55,191 bases of DNA from Falsiroseomonas sp. (GTDB lineage Bacteria; Pseudomonadota; Alphaproteobacteria; Acetobacterales; Acetobacteraceae). The DNA lies in the NCBI RefSeq assembly GCF_030695085.1, contig NZ_JAUYTS010000142.1, positions 1-55,191 of the forward strand. Reading direction: 5' to 3'. Below the pieces are notes generated by a model. It made no database searches, had not been told where the DNA came from, and saw nothing but the letters and a program-made list of their open reading frames with translations. This document shows positions 36,439 to 45,005 of this stretch, piece after piece. The first letter of the stretch is position 1. Each line of letters opens with the position of its first letter. The position numbers and the translations under genes are program-made.

Positions 36439-36819
36439 TCAGCCGATCTCGACCTCGCCGCCACCCTCGACCCAGTCCTTGAAGCCGCCGAGGTTCCGTA
36501 CGTCGGTGTAGCCCATATCCTTCAGCGTCTTGCCCGCCAGCGCGGCGCGGCCGCCGGAGGCGCAGTAGATGATGATGGTCCTGGCCCGGTCGAAGGCCGC
36601 CTCATGCAGCGGGCTTTCCGGATCGGCGCGGAATTCCAGCAGGCCGCGCGAGACCGCCACCGCGCCCTTCGCCTTGCCGGAGGCCTTCACCTCCGCCGCG
36701 TCGCGCACATCCAGCAGCACGGTCTGCGGGTTGGCCGCCAGGGTGCGGGCCTCGGCGGCGGAGATGCGCGGCACGGCGGCATGGGCGGCGGCGAGCATCT
36801 CATTCACGGTGGTGGGCAT
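36439..36819 (-). CDS. Rhodanese-like domain protein
   Basis: This 126-residue single-domain protein has the rhodanese core: PQTVLLDVRDAAEVKASGKA (CH2-type signature), then AVAVSRGLLEF, the active-site loop IIYCASGGRAALAGKTLKDM with Cys86, and NLGGFKDWVEGGGEVE at the end. Such proteins carry persulfide sulfur on the loop cysteine. It has no signal peptide, so it is cytoplasmic. It is the last gene of the minus-strand run starting with the methyltransferase and lies 25 bases after the DUF3574 lipoprotein. Substrate and sulfur acceptor are unknown. Confidence 0.88.
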   Translation of the reverse strand: MPTTVNEMLAAAHAAVPRISAAEARTLAANPQTVLLDVRDAAEVKASGKAKGAVAVSRGLLEFRADPESPLHEAAFDRARTIIIYCASGGRAALAGKTLKDMGYTDVRNLGGFKDWVEGGGEVEIG

Positions 36820-36844
36820 GGGTCGGGTTCCTCCGGTGGTGAGG

Positions 36845-37243
36845 TCAGAACCTCACACAGGCCCCGGCCGTCGTCACCATCACGCTTTCCTGCGCGAAGC
36901 GGGCGCGAAACGCGGCGATGACGGGGTCGATCCGCGCCAGCGCCTGCGCCGGCGTCGCGCCGGGCATCGCCACCACCAGCAGCTTGCTGCGTTCCCGCGC
37001 CAGCCGCCCGGCCGCGCCGCGCCACTGGCCGGCGGCATCCAGCACGGTCAGGCCATCGGGAAAGGCGGGGGTCACCACCTGGTCCATGAAGCCGGCCCAG
37101 GCGGCGTCATCCACCACCTCCGCCCCGCCCGAGTTGCGGCCGAAATAGCCCTCCAGCATCGTCGCGGCCTGGGTGCCGGGCGGGCAGGGCGGCGGCGGGG
37201 TGGCGCAGGCGGCCAGCAGCAGAAGCAGGGGCAGGAACCTCAT
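36845..37243 (-). CDS. DUF3574-like lipoprotein
   Basis: The 132-residue product has a lipoprotein signal, MRFLPLLLLLAACATPPPPC, with the lipobox LAAC at residues 10-13 and a proline-rich linker. The body reads MLEGYFGRNSGGAEVVDDAA, then FPDGLTVLDAAGQWRG and ERSKLLVVAMPG, the pattern of DUF3574 proteins. The molecular role of that family is not known. It sits between the MFS transporter (10 bases) and the rhodanese gene (25 bases), so it is probably cotranscribed with them. Confidence 0.8.
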   Translation of the reverse strand: MRFLPLLLLLAACATPPPPCPPGTQAATMLEGYFGRNSGGAEVVDDAAWAGFMDQVVTPAFPDGLTVLDAAGQWRGAAGRLARERSKLLVVAMPGATPAQALARIDPVIAAFRARFAQESVMVTTAGACVRF

Positions 37244-37253
37244 GCCGCAAAGC

Positions 37254-38399
37254 CTACGATGCGCGTGCGGCGATGCGAAGCAGCAACAGGCTGGCCAGCG
37301 CGCCCACCGCCGCCAGCGCCAGCGATGCCTCCGCCCCCAGCGCGAAGATCAGCGGCGCGAACAGCGCCGGCCCCACCGCCATGGCGGCCGTCACGGGCGC
37401 CATCACCCGCCCGGCGACGGTGGCGTAGCCATCCGTGCCATGCAGCTCGATCAGGCAGGCCGGGCGCATCACGGACATGACGCCGGAGGCCAGCCCATAG
37501 GCCAGCACGAAGACCGGCGCGGCGAGCGCCACGCCAATGGGTGCCACCAGCGGCATCAGCAGCGCGAGGGGCATCAGCAGCAGAGCGACGGAGGCGGTGG
37601 CGATCGCGCTGAACCGCCCGCCGCCCACCACATCCAGCAGCCGCGCCGTCACCTGCGCCGGGCCGACCAGGGCGGCCCACCAGATGGCGCTGCCGCGTTC
37701 CATCCCCAGCGCCTCCACCAGCAGCACCATATTGGCCAGGATCGCGCTGCCCACCAGCGTCTGCATGGCGAAGGCGGCGGAGAGCCAGCGCAGCCGCGGC
37801 GGCAGAAGCCCGCCCGCCAGCCGTGGCGGCCGGGCGCCGCGAGGCGCCGCCGGCACGCAGGCCAGGTGCAGCGGCAACGCCACCAGCAGATGCACCGCCG
37901 CCGAGGCCAGCACCGCGCCGCGCCAGCCAAACGCCGCCTCCGCCGCCGCCAGCGCCGGCCAGGTGACGATGGAGGACAGGCCGGAGGCCAGCGCCAGCAG
38001 CCCGAGCCGCCGCCGCGCGCGTTCCGCCCCGAGCGCGGCCAGGGCCGCATTGGCTGCCTCCGTCAGCGCCAGCGCCGCGGCCAGGCCCAGCACCAGGCAG
38101 GCCCCCAGCGCCTGCACCCAGTTCTGCGAGAATGCCAGCAGCGCCAGACCGGCGGCAAAGACGAGCGACCCGCAGGCCATCACCGGCCGTGCCCCGTGCC
38201 GGTCGATCAACCGCCCGACAACCGGCGAGAGAAATCCGGCCAGCCCCAGCAGGATGGCGATGCCGAGAAAGGCCCGCCCCGGCGCCAGGCCGAGGTCGCG
38301 CTCCATCGCCGGCCCCAGCACGCCGGGCAGGAAATACGCCGTGCCCCAGCCCAGGATCTGCGTGACGCCGAGCGCCGCGAGGACCAGCCCGGGCCGCAT
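37254..38399 (-). CDS. MFS transporter
   Basis: This 381-residue membrane protein has about 12 hydrophobic segments and the major-facilitator signature between TM2 and TM3, GRLIDRHGARPVMACGSLVF. It opens MRPGLVLAALGVTQILGWGT, typical of small bacterial MFS carriers of unknown cargo; the ILGWGTxYFLPGVLGPAM start is common in that group. The start is 5 bases after the SMR-type gene. The frame continues upstream to 38837, but that is a shadow of the neighbouring genes. No substrate can be named. Confidence 0.85.
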   Translation of the reverse strand: MRPGLVLAALGVTQILGWGTAYFLPGVLGPAMERDLGLAPGRAFLGIAILLGLAGFLSPVVGRLIDRHGARPVMACGSLVFAAGLALLAFSQNWVQALGACLVLGLAAALALTEAANAALAALGAERARRRLGLLALASGLSSIVTWPALAAAEAAFGWRGAVLASAAVHLLVALPLHLACVPAAPRGARPPRLAGGLLPPRLRWLSAAFAMQTLVGSAILANMVLLVEALGMERGSAIWWAALVGPAQVTARLLDVVGGGRFSAIATASVALLLMPLALLMPLVAPIGVALAAPVFVLAYGLASGVMSVMRPACLIELHGTDGYATVAGRVMAPVTAAMAVGPALFAPLIFALGAEASLALAAVGALASLLLLRIAARAS

Positions 38400-38404
38400 C
38401 GCCT

Positions 38405-38755
38405 TCAGGCTGTGGTGGCCAGCAGCACCACGCCGGCGGAGATCAGCCCGATCGCCGCGATCTTCGCCAGCCCTAGGCTTTCCCCGAACATGCCCCAGCC
38501 GATCAGCGCGATGACCACATAGCTCGCCGCCGTGCAGGGCAGGGCGACCGACATCGGGATCTTGCGCAGGGCGATGATGTACAGCAGCGCCGCGCCCCCG
38601 TAGCAGCCGAGCCCGACAATGGTCTGCCAGCGGAACAGCTGGTCCACGAAGCCGGCCTCCGCCGCGACGGAGCCGGAGGCGCCCGCCTTCAGCAGGACCT
38701 GCCCGATAAGGGAGGTGGTGATGGCGGCGGCCAATGTGATCCAGGCGGAGATCAC
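38405..38755 (-). CDS. SMR/EamA-type small membrane carrier (ArnE/ArnF-like)
   Basis: This 116-residue protein has four membrane segments. VISAWITLAAAITTSLIGQVL opens it, then GGAALLYIIALRKIPMSVAL, YVVIALIGWGMFGESLGLAK and IAAIGLISAGVVLL, a small-multidrug-resistance fold. The GESL motif and the place after a GT2 gene resemble ArnE/ArnF flippase subunits, which move undecaprenyl-phosphate-linked sugar across the inner membrane. The start is a GTG that overlaps the stop of the GT2 gene (GTGA), so the two are likely made together. An ordinary drug exporter is the alternative. Confidence 0.75.
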   Translation of the reverse strand: MISAWITLAAAITTSLIGQVLLKAGASGSVAAEAGFVDQLFRWQTIVGLGCYGGAALLYIIALRKIPMSVALPCTAASYVVIALIGWGMFGESLGLAKIAAIGLISAGVVLLATTA

Positions 38756-39789
38756 CGTTCGGCGCCCCCCGCCCGCACCACATCCCGCACCACGCCCTGC
38801 GGCTTGCCATTGGCCGAGAGGAAGGCGCGGCCGACATACTCGCCGAGCACGCCCAGGATCAGGAACTGCACGCCGGCCACCAGCAGCGTGACCGTCATCA
38901 TCGAGGCCCAGCCGGAGGGTGTCTCCCCGCTCAGCCCCTCGAACAGCACGATGGCGGCGGCCACCAGCCCGAACACGCCCATCACCGCGCCGGCCAGGAT
39001 CGCCAGCCGCAGCGGCAGGACGGAGAAATTGGTGGCGAGGTTCAGCCACAGCAGCACCAGCCGCTTCAGCGTGTAGTTGGACCGGCCCTCGGCACGCGGC
39101 AGGTGCTTCACCTCGATGCTGTCGAGGCGCTGCGTCACCTGCATCAGCAGCCCGTCCACATAGGGGTAGGGGCCGCTGTATTTCGCCACTTCCCGCACCG
39201 CCATGGCGCTCATGCAGCGGAACGAGGACAGGTACAGCCCCTTCGGCTTGTCCAGCAGCATATCCGCCACGCCATTGGCGAAGCGGCTGCCGAGGTTGCG
39301 CCAGCCCTCATGTTCCTTCTTGGCGTAGCGCGTATAGACCACGTCCCAGCCGCCGAGCCGGGCGTGGTCGTACAGGCGGATGACCTCCTCCGGCGGGTTT
39401 TGCAGATCGTCATCCATGGTGATGACGAAGGACCCGCGCGCCTGGCGGAGGCCGGACATGACGGCGTTGTGCTCGCCGAAGTTTCGGGCGTGCTCGACAT
39501 AGACCAGCGGCACGGTGGCCTCGGCGGCCAGGGCGCGGCAGACCTCGCCTGAATTGTCCGGGCTGCCATCATTCACCAGGATGATCTCGAGCCCGCCCGC
39601 CGGGCGCAGCGCGGACAGCGCCTGGACCAGCGCGCCCACCGTGCCGGCGCCGCGATAGACCGGGACGACGATGGAAAGCCCCACCGGTGTGGCGCCCGGA
39701 TGCGGCAACCCCGAGGACAATCCCGCGGGTCCCGCTTCAGAAGCGCCGATTTTCGAAGCACCGGCGAACCGGGCCAGGGTCTCAGTCAC
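38752..39789 (-). CDS. GT2 polyprenyl-phosphate glycosyltransferase (ArnC/GtrB-like)
   Basis: The 345-residue product has a GT-A domain followed by two C-terminal membrane segments. Motifs: LSIVVPVYRGAGTVGAL, VNDGSPDNS at 72-80, the DXD-type MDDDLQNPPEEV with Asp126-128, YSGPYPYVDGLLMQVT and RAEGRSNYTLKRLVLLW, the RxxGxSxY/W-type end of the domain. It should transfer a sugar from a nucleotide sugar to undecaprenyl phosphate on the cytoplasmic face. Its extra 35-residue N-terminus is low-complexity. It lies between the methyltransferase (13 bases) and the SMR carrier (overlap), which fits a lipid-linked sugar pathway. The sugar is unknown. Confidence 0.88.
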   Translation of the reverse strand: MTETLARFAGASKIGASEAGPAGLSSGLPHPGATPVGLSIVVPVYRGAGTVGALVQALSALRPAGGLEIILVNDGSPDNSGEVCRALAAEATVPLVYVEHARNFGEHNAVMSGLRQARGSFVITMDDDLQNPPEEVIRLYDHARLGGWDVVYTRYAKKEHEGWRNLGSRFANGVADMLLDKPKGLYLSSFRCMSAMAVREVAKYSGPYPYVDGLLMQVTQRLDSIEVKHLPRAEGRSNYTLKRLVLLWLNLATNFSVLPLRLAILAGAVMGVFGLVAAAIVLFEGLSGETPSGWASMMTVTLLVAGVQFLILGVLGEYVGRAFLSANGKPQGVVRDVVRAGGAER

Positions 39790-39802
39790 GTCGGGTTCTC
39801 CG

Positions 39803-40633
39803 TCAGGGCCGCGTGCCGATGACGAGGACGGAACCGCCGCCGGGCATGGGAATGCCCGCGCCGCCGATCCGCCGCTCGATCTCCGAGACGGCGTGCAGGG
39901 TCTTGTCGATCCAGGGGGGGAAGTGGGTCACGTCGCTGGGCGCATCCGCCCTGGCCTGCAGCACCTTCCGCTGCAACGCCATCAGCGGCAGCAGCAGGCC
40001 GTTCCAGTAGCGGGCGGAAACCTGGGTGAAACCGGCCTGTTCCAGCATCGTGCGGGCGCTGCCGGCGGTGTAGCGGCGGGCGGTGTGCACACGCGCATCA
40101 TGCGCGCTGCGCAGCCATTCATAGGCCGGCAGGTTCAGCACCACGGTGCCGCCCGGCCGCAACACGCGGTGCAACTCCGCCATCCCCCGCGCGGGGTCCA
40201 CCCCGGCATGGCAGATCACGTCGATGGAGACCGCCGCGCCGAAGCTGGCATCGGCGAAGGGCAGCGTATTGGCATCCCCCGCCACCACCGGCCGCCCGGA
40301 TTTCTGGGCGGCGCGATGCGCTGCCTCGGCCATGTATTCCAGGCCCATCGCCGGCCTGTCGCGCAGCTGCTGCGCCAGGCGCAGCAGGAAGCCGCCCGTG
40401 CCGCAGCCGGCATCGAGCACGGGCCCGGCAGCGCCGGGGCGGTTGCGGAGCGCGTCGAGGACCCGGGCATGGGCGGCGCGAAACCACCACATGCCGTCCT
40501 CGGCCGCGTCCATCAGTTCGTATTCTGCAGGTTCCACCACGCCCTTGTGACGCCGCACCGGGGCGACCGCAAGGCGCCCGCGCGTCAGCCGTAAGGCGGC
40601 CTCCGCCTGGGCTGCGGGGCAGACCTGCCGCAT
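39803..40633 (-). CDS. Class I SAM-dependent methyltransferase
   Basis: A methyltransferase of the UbiE/Type-11 group. The SAM-binding motif VLDAGCGTGGFLLRLAQQ is clear, followed by DANTLPFADASFGAAVSID and ELHRVLRPGGTVVLNLP. The N-terminal YELMDAAEDGMWWFRAAHAR is typical of sugar- or glycan-linked members that begin near here. The start is uncertain: ATG 40633 gives 276 residues, while a GTG at 40537 (VEPAEYELM) gives 244 and matches the usual start of the family better. It is the first gene of the minus-strand run with GT2, SMR and MFS and divergent from the GT-C gene 66 bases away. It may methylate the sugar or lipid made by its neighbours. Confidence 0.82.
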   Translation of the reverse strand: MRQVCPAAQAEAALRLTRGRLAVAPVRRHKGVVEPAEYELMDAAEDGMWWFRAAHARVLDALRNRPGAAGPVLDAGCGTGGFLLRLAQQLRDRPAMGLEYMAEAAHRAAQKSGRPVVAGDANTLPFADASFGAAVSIDVICHAGVDPARGMAELHRVLRPGGTVVLNLPAYEWLRSAHDARVHTARRYTAGSARTMLEQAGFTQVSARYWNGLLLPLMALQRKVLQARADAPSDVTHFPPWIDKTLHAVSEIERRIGGAGIPMPGGGSVLVIGTRP

Positions 40634-40698
40634 GCGCGCCGCAATGCGGTTGCACCTTGCGCCAAGCCCGCCGAGGATGCGGCAGCCGTGAGCCGCAC

Positions 40699-42303
40699 AT
40701 GACCCCGAAGCCCCTCGCCAAACCGGCCCACCCGACTGCCGAGGCCGTGCCGGCACCGCGCCTGTTCAGCCCCGCCGAGCCGGCGTACTGGGCCGGGCTG
40801 CTGCGTGTCCTGGCCGCGCTGCCAGCGCTCTTCTTCATGGTTGTGGTGCTGACGCCGCCGCTGAACCACGACGTCGCCGCCATCCTGAACTTCGCGGAAC
40901 GTTGGGTTGGCGGCGAATCGCTGTTTCGCGACCTGATCGACGTGAACCCGCCGCTGATCTTCGTGCTGGCGGCGATTCCGGCGCTGATCGACCGTTTTAC
41001 GCCGCTCGATATCGTGCAGTCCTGGCTGCTCTGCGTGCTGGCCTGTTGTGGCCTGGCCTGGTGGCTCTGCCTGCGGCTGCGCCAGGGGATCGAGGAAGGC
41101 CCGGTCGAGGCCGCGGCGCTGAATGCGCTGATCCCGCTCATCATCGTCATGGTCGCCTATGATGTGGGCCAGCGGGAACACCTGATGGGGCTGTTCGCGC
41201 TGCCCTACGCCCTGCTGGCGGCGCGCCGGGCACAAGGCCTGCCGACCCCGGGTGGGCTGGCGCTGACGGTGACCATCGCCGCCGCGGTGGGCTTCGCGCT
41301 GAAGCCGCATTTCCTGGCGGTGCCGGCGCTGGTGGAGGCGCTGGTGCTGCTCCATCGTGGCCCGGTGGCCGCGCTGCGGGACCGGCTGCCCTGGATCATG
41401 GCCGGGATCTGGCTGCTCTATCTCGCCAGCCTGCCGTTGTTCTTCCCGGACTATCTCGGCTTCGTCGTGCCGCTGGTGATGGACTTCTACCTGGGCAATG
41501 GCGGCATCGGTCTGTTCGACGTGCTGTTCACCAACCAGCTCGGCCCGGCGCTGATCGCCCTGCTGGTGACGCTGCCGCTGCTCGCCTGGAAGGGCGCCGG
41601 GATGCCGGCGCGGATGCTGGCGGCGGTCGCGGTGGGTGGGCTGCTCTCCGCCTGGGTGCAGCACAAGGGCTGGTCCTATCACGTGGTGCCGATGGCGATG
41701 GCGACCGCGCTGATGGCCTGCTGGGTGGTGGCCCGCTGGTTCGACCACGCCTTGCCTTCCGGCCGCGCGGCGGAGGCGGCACCAGCCCTGGCCCTGGCCC
41801 TGGTCGCCGCGGTTGCCATCGTGCAGGTTCGCGGCGAGAGCCCCTGGCGGCAGATCTGGTACGCCAGCCTGGCGGAGGGCCAGCTGACTGCCACGCTGAA
41901 GCGCGAGGTGGCCGGCGAAAGGCTGCTGGTGCTCTCGCCCGATATCTACCCGGTCTATCCGGCCCTGAACTACGCCCGCGCGCGGTCCACGCTGCGGACC
42001 ATGAATCTGTGGCTGCTGATCGGCGCCTATCCCGGCTGCCCCGAGGGCGCGCCGCGCTACCGCGAGCCCTGGGAGATGTCCCGCCCCGAATTCCTGGTCT
42101 ATCGCACTGTCGCGGAAGACTTCGCACGCGCCCCGCCCGGCGCCGTGCTGGTCGCCAAGAATTCCGGCATCCCGCGCTGCGGGGCGGAGGATTTCGACCC
42201 GATCGCCTATTTCTCCCGCCATCCCGCCTTCGCCGAGACCTGGCGCCACTACACGCGGGTGGTGCACATGAACACCTACCTTCTTTATCTGCGCGAGGAT
42301 TGA
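40699..42303 (+). CDS. Multi-pass membrane protein, probable GT-C (PMT-like) glycosyltransferase
   Basis: The 534-residue product has about 11 hydrophobic segments and a soluble C-terminus. The first periplasmic loop reads LTPPLNHDVAAILNFAERWV, then FRDLIDVNPPLIFVLAA, the pattern of PMT/ArnT-type GT-C enzymes where an acidic pair near the start and a PP motif mark the active site. The lumenal tail (LLVLSPDIYPVYPALNY, then GAPRYREPWEMSRPEFL) is like the periplasmic domain of that group. The start is the ATG at 40699; the frame is open to 40657. It diverges from the methyltransferase and runs into the dehydratase gene with a TGATG overlap. The acceptor is unknown. Confidence 0.6.
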   Translation: MTPKPLAKPAHPTAEAVPAPRLFSPAEPAYWAGLLRVLAALPALFFMVVVLTPPLNHDVAAILNFAERWVGGESLFRDLIDVNPPLIFVLAAIPALIDRFTPLDIVQSWLLCVLACCGLAWWLCLRLRQGIEEGPVEAAALNALIPLIIVMVAYDVGQREHLMGLFALPYALLAARRAQGLPTPGGLALTVTIAAAVGFALKPHFLAVPALVEALVLLHRGPVAALRDRLPWIMAGIWLLYLASLPLFFPDYLGFVVPLVMDFYLGNGGIGLFDVLFTNQLGPALIALLVTLPLLAWKGAGMPARMLAAVAVGGLLSAWVQHKGWSYHVVPMAMATALMACWVVARWFDHALPSGRAAEAAPALALALVAAVAIVQVRGESPWRQIWYASLAEGQLTATLKREVAGERLLVLSPDIYPVYPALNYARARSTLRTMNLWLLIGAYPGCPEGAPRYREPWEMSRPEFLVYRTVAEDFARAPPGAVLVAKNSGIPRCGAEDFDPIAYFSRHPAFAETWRHYTRVVHMNTYLLYLRED

Positions 42304-43136
42304 TGTCGCACCAGGATTACGTCGGCCGCACCGAAACGCGCGAGGACCGGCTGGAGCCCCGCCTGCTGCAGGGCATGGCCGCCACGCTGGGCCGCCCGGT
42401 GCCGGCCGAGCTGCCGCCGCTGTGGCATTGGATGTTCTTCCAGGACTGGGTGATGCCGGACCAGATCGGCCCGGACGGCCACCCGAAGCGCGGCGGCTTC
42501 CTGCCCCCGGTGCACGACCTGCCGCGCCGCATGTGGGCCGGCGGCCGCCTCCGCTTCCATCCCGTCCCGCTGCGGGCGGATGACGAGATCACGCGCACCA
42601 GCACCATCCTGAAGGTCACCGAAAAATCCGGCGGATCGGGCCGGCTGGTCTTCGTCACCGTGGGCCATCTGCTGCACGGCCCCGCCGGCCTGGCGCTGGA
42701 GGAGGAGCAGGACATCGTCTATCGCGGCGCGGAGGGGGCCGCCGTGAAACCTGCCCCCGCCGCGGAGGCCTGGCCCGATGCGGCCACCGCCACCGTGCTG
42801 CCGGACCCGGTGATGCTGTTCCGCTACTCGGCACTTACCGGCAACGGCCACCGCATCCATTACGACCACCCCTATGTGACCGGGGAGGAAGGCTATCCCG
42901 GCCTGGTGGTGCATGGCCCCCTGCAGGCGACCCTGATGGCGCAGCACGCGCTGGACCACGCCCCCGGCCAGCGCCTGCACAGCTTCGCCTTCCGCGGCCG
43001 CCGCCCGGCCTTCGACAGCCGCCCGCTGACCCTGCTCGGCCGGGTGGCGGGTGAGGAGGTGAAGCTGGAAACCCGGGACGAGACCGGCGCCACCTGCATG
43101 CAGGCGGAAGCGGTACTGGCACCGGCTGTTGGGTGA
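42303..43136 (+). CDS. MaoC-type dehydratase/hydratase (mesaconyl-C4-CoA hydratase-like)
   Basis: A double hot-dog enzyme of 277 residues. The N-terminal half (FAS1-like) shows PPLWHWMFFQDWVMPDQIGP and GGFLPPVHDLPRRMWAGGR. The C-terminal half has the hydratase-2 motif FRYSALTGNGHRIHYDHPYV, carrying the catalytic Asp/Asn-His pair, then PGLVVHGPLQATLMAQH. The family hydrates or dehydrates 2-enoyl- or mesaconyl-CoA. The start overlaps the preceding stop by one base (TGATG), and two EamA transporters and an MBL hydrolase follow in the same operon. The acyl-CoA genes at 47.4-51.5 kb could supply its substrate, though on another transcript. Confidence 0.8.
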   Translation: MSHQDYVGRTETREDRLEPRLLQGMAATLGRPVPAELPPLWHWMFFQDWVMPDQIGPDGHPKRGGFLPPVHDLPRRMWAGGRLRFHPVPLRADDEITRTSTILKVTEKSGGSGRLVFVTVGHLLHGPAGLALEEEQDIVYRGAEGAAVKPAPAAEAWPDAATATVLPDPVMLFRYSALTGNGHRIHYDHPYVTGEEGYPGLVVHGPLQATLMAQHALDHAPGQRLHSFAFRGRRPAFDSRPLTLLGRVAGEEVKLETRDETGATCMQAEAVLAPAVG

Positions 43137-44094
43137 TCGAAAACCGGTTGTCGCGCGCATCCTGCCGCGGCTGCCGCTGACCCAGGACACGCTGCGCGGC
43201 ATCGGCATCATCGTCGCCGGCTACACCGTGATCTCGGCGGCCGATGCCGCTGTGAAATGGGCGCTGCCCGAGGTCGGCGTCGCCGTCGCGATGATCTGGC
43301 GCGGCGTCTTCGGCATGCTGGCGATCGCGCTGCTGGTGCGCGGGCGGGGGCTGGTCCCGGTCCGCAAGCCGCTGCTGGCGCTGCGCTCGCTGCTGCATTG
43401 TGTGGTGACGGTGGCCTTCTACCTGGCCTGGTTCAACGCCTTCCCGCTCGGTGCCTCCTACGCCGTGAATGCCGCCGCCCCGCTGATCATGACGCTGCTG
43501 GCGATTCCCCTGCTGGGGGAGAAGGTGGGCTGGCGCCGCTGGACCAGCACCTGCGTCGGCTTCGCCGGCGTGATGATCATCCTGCAACCGGGCGGCGAGC
43601 TGTGGCGGTGGGAGGCGGCGATGCTGCTGGCTGGCGCCGCGACGCTCGGCCTGACGCGGATCTGGACCCGCGTGCTGGCAGCCACCGATACGCCGCAGAC
43701 CATCGCCTTCTGGCTGCTGGCGGCGCATGTGCCGGTGGGTTTGCTGCTGCTGCCGGTGTTCCCGCCGCTCGGCCCGCTGGTGCCGCGCTGGGACATCTTC
43801 CTGTGCCTCGCCTTCCTCGGCATGGCGAATGGCTTCGCGCATCTGCTGTTCTCCCGCGCCTTCGCCATCGCGCCGGTCTCAGCCCTTGCGCCCTATGAAT
43901 ACACAACGCTGATCTGGGGCGGCGTGCTGGGCTTCCTGATCTGGGCCGAGGTGCCGAGCTGGTACACCGTGGCCGGCGCCTTCGTCGTCATTTCCGCCGG
44001 CCTGTACAATCTGCACCGGGAACAGGTGCGCCGCCGCGAGGATCGCGCCGCGGTTGGCCGTGCTGACCGCTCCGCCGCAGGGGGGGCGCGCTGA
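43129..44094 (+). CDS. EamA/DMT family transporter 1
   Basis: This 321-residue inner-membrane protein has ten hydrophobic segments and two repeated EamA domains, seen in the paired signatures AAPLIMTLLAIPLLGEKVGW (first half) and ALAPYEYTTLIWGGVLGFLI (second half). It is of the drug/metabolite superfamily, typically exporting amino acids or small metabolites. The only start near the usual position is a TTG at 43129, which overlaps the dehydratase stop by 8 bases; it is therefore uncertain. The C-terminal tail is Arg-rich. It overlaps the next EamA gene by one base. No substrate assigned. Confidence 0.82.
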   Translation: MGDRKPVVARILPRLPLTQDTLRGIGIIVAGYTVISAADAAVKWALPEVGVAVAMIWRGVFGMLAIALLVRGRGLVPVRKPLLALRSLLHCVVTVAFYLAWFNAFPLGASYAVNAAAPLIMTLLAIPLLGEKVGWRRWTSTCVGFAGVMIILQPGGELWRWEAAMLLAGAATLGLTRIWTRVLAATDTPQTIAFWLLAAHVPVGLLLLPVFPPLGPLVPRWDIFLCLAFLGMANGFAHLLFSRAFAIAPVSALAPYEYTTLIWGGVLGFLIWAEVPSWYTVAGAFVVISAGLYNLHREQVRRREDRAAVGRADRSAAGGAR

Positions 44095-45005
44095 TGGCGC
44101 TTCGCCACGACCCCAAGCGCGGCGTCATCTACATGCTGGCGGCCTGCGCCCTGTTCGCCGGGATGAGCGTGCTGGTGAAGGAACTGGCGGAGCGGGTCCA
44201 CTTCCTCGAGCAGATGTTCTTTCGCGGCTTCTTCGCCCTGCCGGTGGTGGTGCTGGTGGTGATGCATCGCATCGGCCTGCGCGGCAATCTGGTGGGCGCG
44301 CTGCGGACCAAGCGCTTCCCCGGCCATATGCTCCGCGCGCTGACCGGCACGGCGGCGCAGGCCTGTTCCTTCTTCGCGCTCGGCCTGCTGCCGCTGGCCG
44401 AGCACACGGCGCTGACCAACACCACGCCGCTTTTCGTCACGCTGCTGTCGATTCCGCTGCTGGGCGAGAAGGTCGGGATCCATCGCGGCGCCGCGGTGCT
44501 GGTGGGGTTCCTCGGCATCATGATCATCGCGCTTGGTCAGGGCGCCTTCACCGGCGATTTCGGCGGCGCGGCGCGCTGGGGCATGGTGGCGGCGCTGGCG
44601 CATGGGCTGTTCTCGGCCGGCACCACCATGCTGGTCCGCACCCTGTCCTCCACCGAGAATTCCGGCACCATCGTGCTGTGGCAATCGCTGCTGATGACCT
44701 TCTTCACCCTGTTCGCACTGCCCTTCGTCTGGGTCACGCCAGGACCGCTGGACCTGCTGATGCTGATCGCGATCGGCCTGATCGGCGGCGCCGCGCAGGT
44801 GCTGCTGACGGAGGCCTGGGCCAGCGCGCAGGTTTCCTTCCTCGCGCCCTATTCCTATTCATCGCTGCTCTGGGCCGTGCTGTTCGGCTGGGTGGCCTTC
44901 GGCGATGTGCCGGGCCTCTCGACGCTGGCCGGTGCCGCGGCCATCGTGCTGGCCAGCCTCTACATCATGCACCGAGAGATCATGCGCCGAGGAAAAAAGC
45001 CATGA
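44094..45005 (+). CDS. EamA/DMT family transporter 2
   Basis: The 303-residue product has ten hydrophobic segments and again two EamA halves (LTNTTPLFVTLLSIPLLGEK and FLAPYSYSSLLWAVLFGWVA). It is only distantly like its neighbour at 43129-44094, so the two are not recent duplicates. They may work as separate exporters or as a heteromeric pair. Its ATG overlaps the previous stop (TGATG) and its own stop overlaps the MBL start at ATGA. The substrate is unknown. Confidence 0.85.
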   Translation: MALRHDPKRGVIYMLAACALFAGMSVLVKELAERVHFLEQMFFRGFFALPVVVLVVMHRIGLRGNLVGALRTKRFPGHMLRALTGTAAQACSFFALGLLPLAEHTALTNTTPLFVTLLSIPLLGEKVGIHRGAAVLVGFLGIMIIALGQGAFTGDFGGAARWGMVAALAHGLFSAGTTMLVRTLSSTENSGTIVLWQSLLMTFFTLFALPFVWVTPGPLDLLMLIAIGLIGGAAQVLLTEAWASAQVSFLAPYSYSSLLWAVLFGWVAFGDVPGLSTLAGAAAIVLASLYIMHREIMRRGKKP

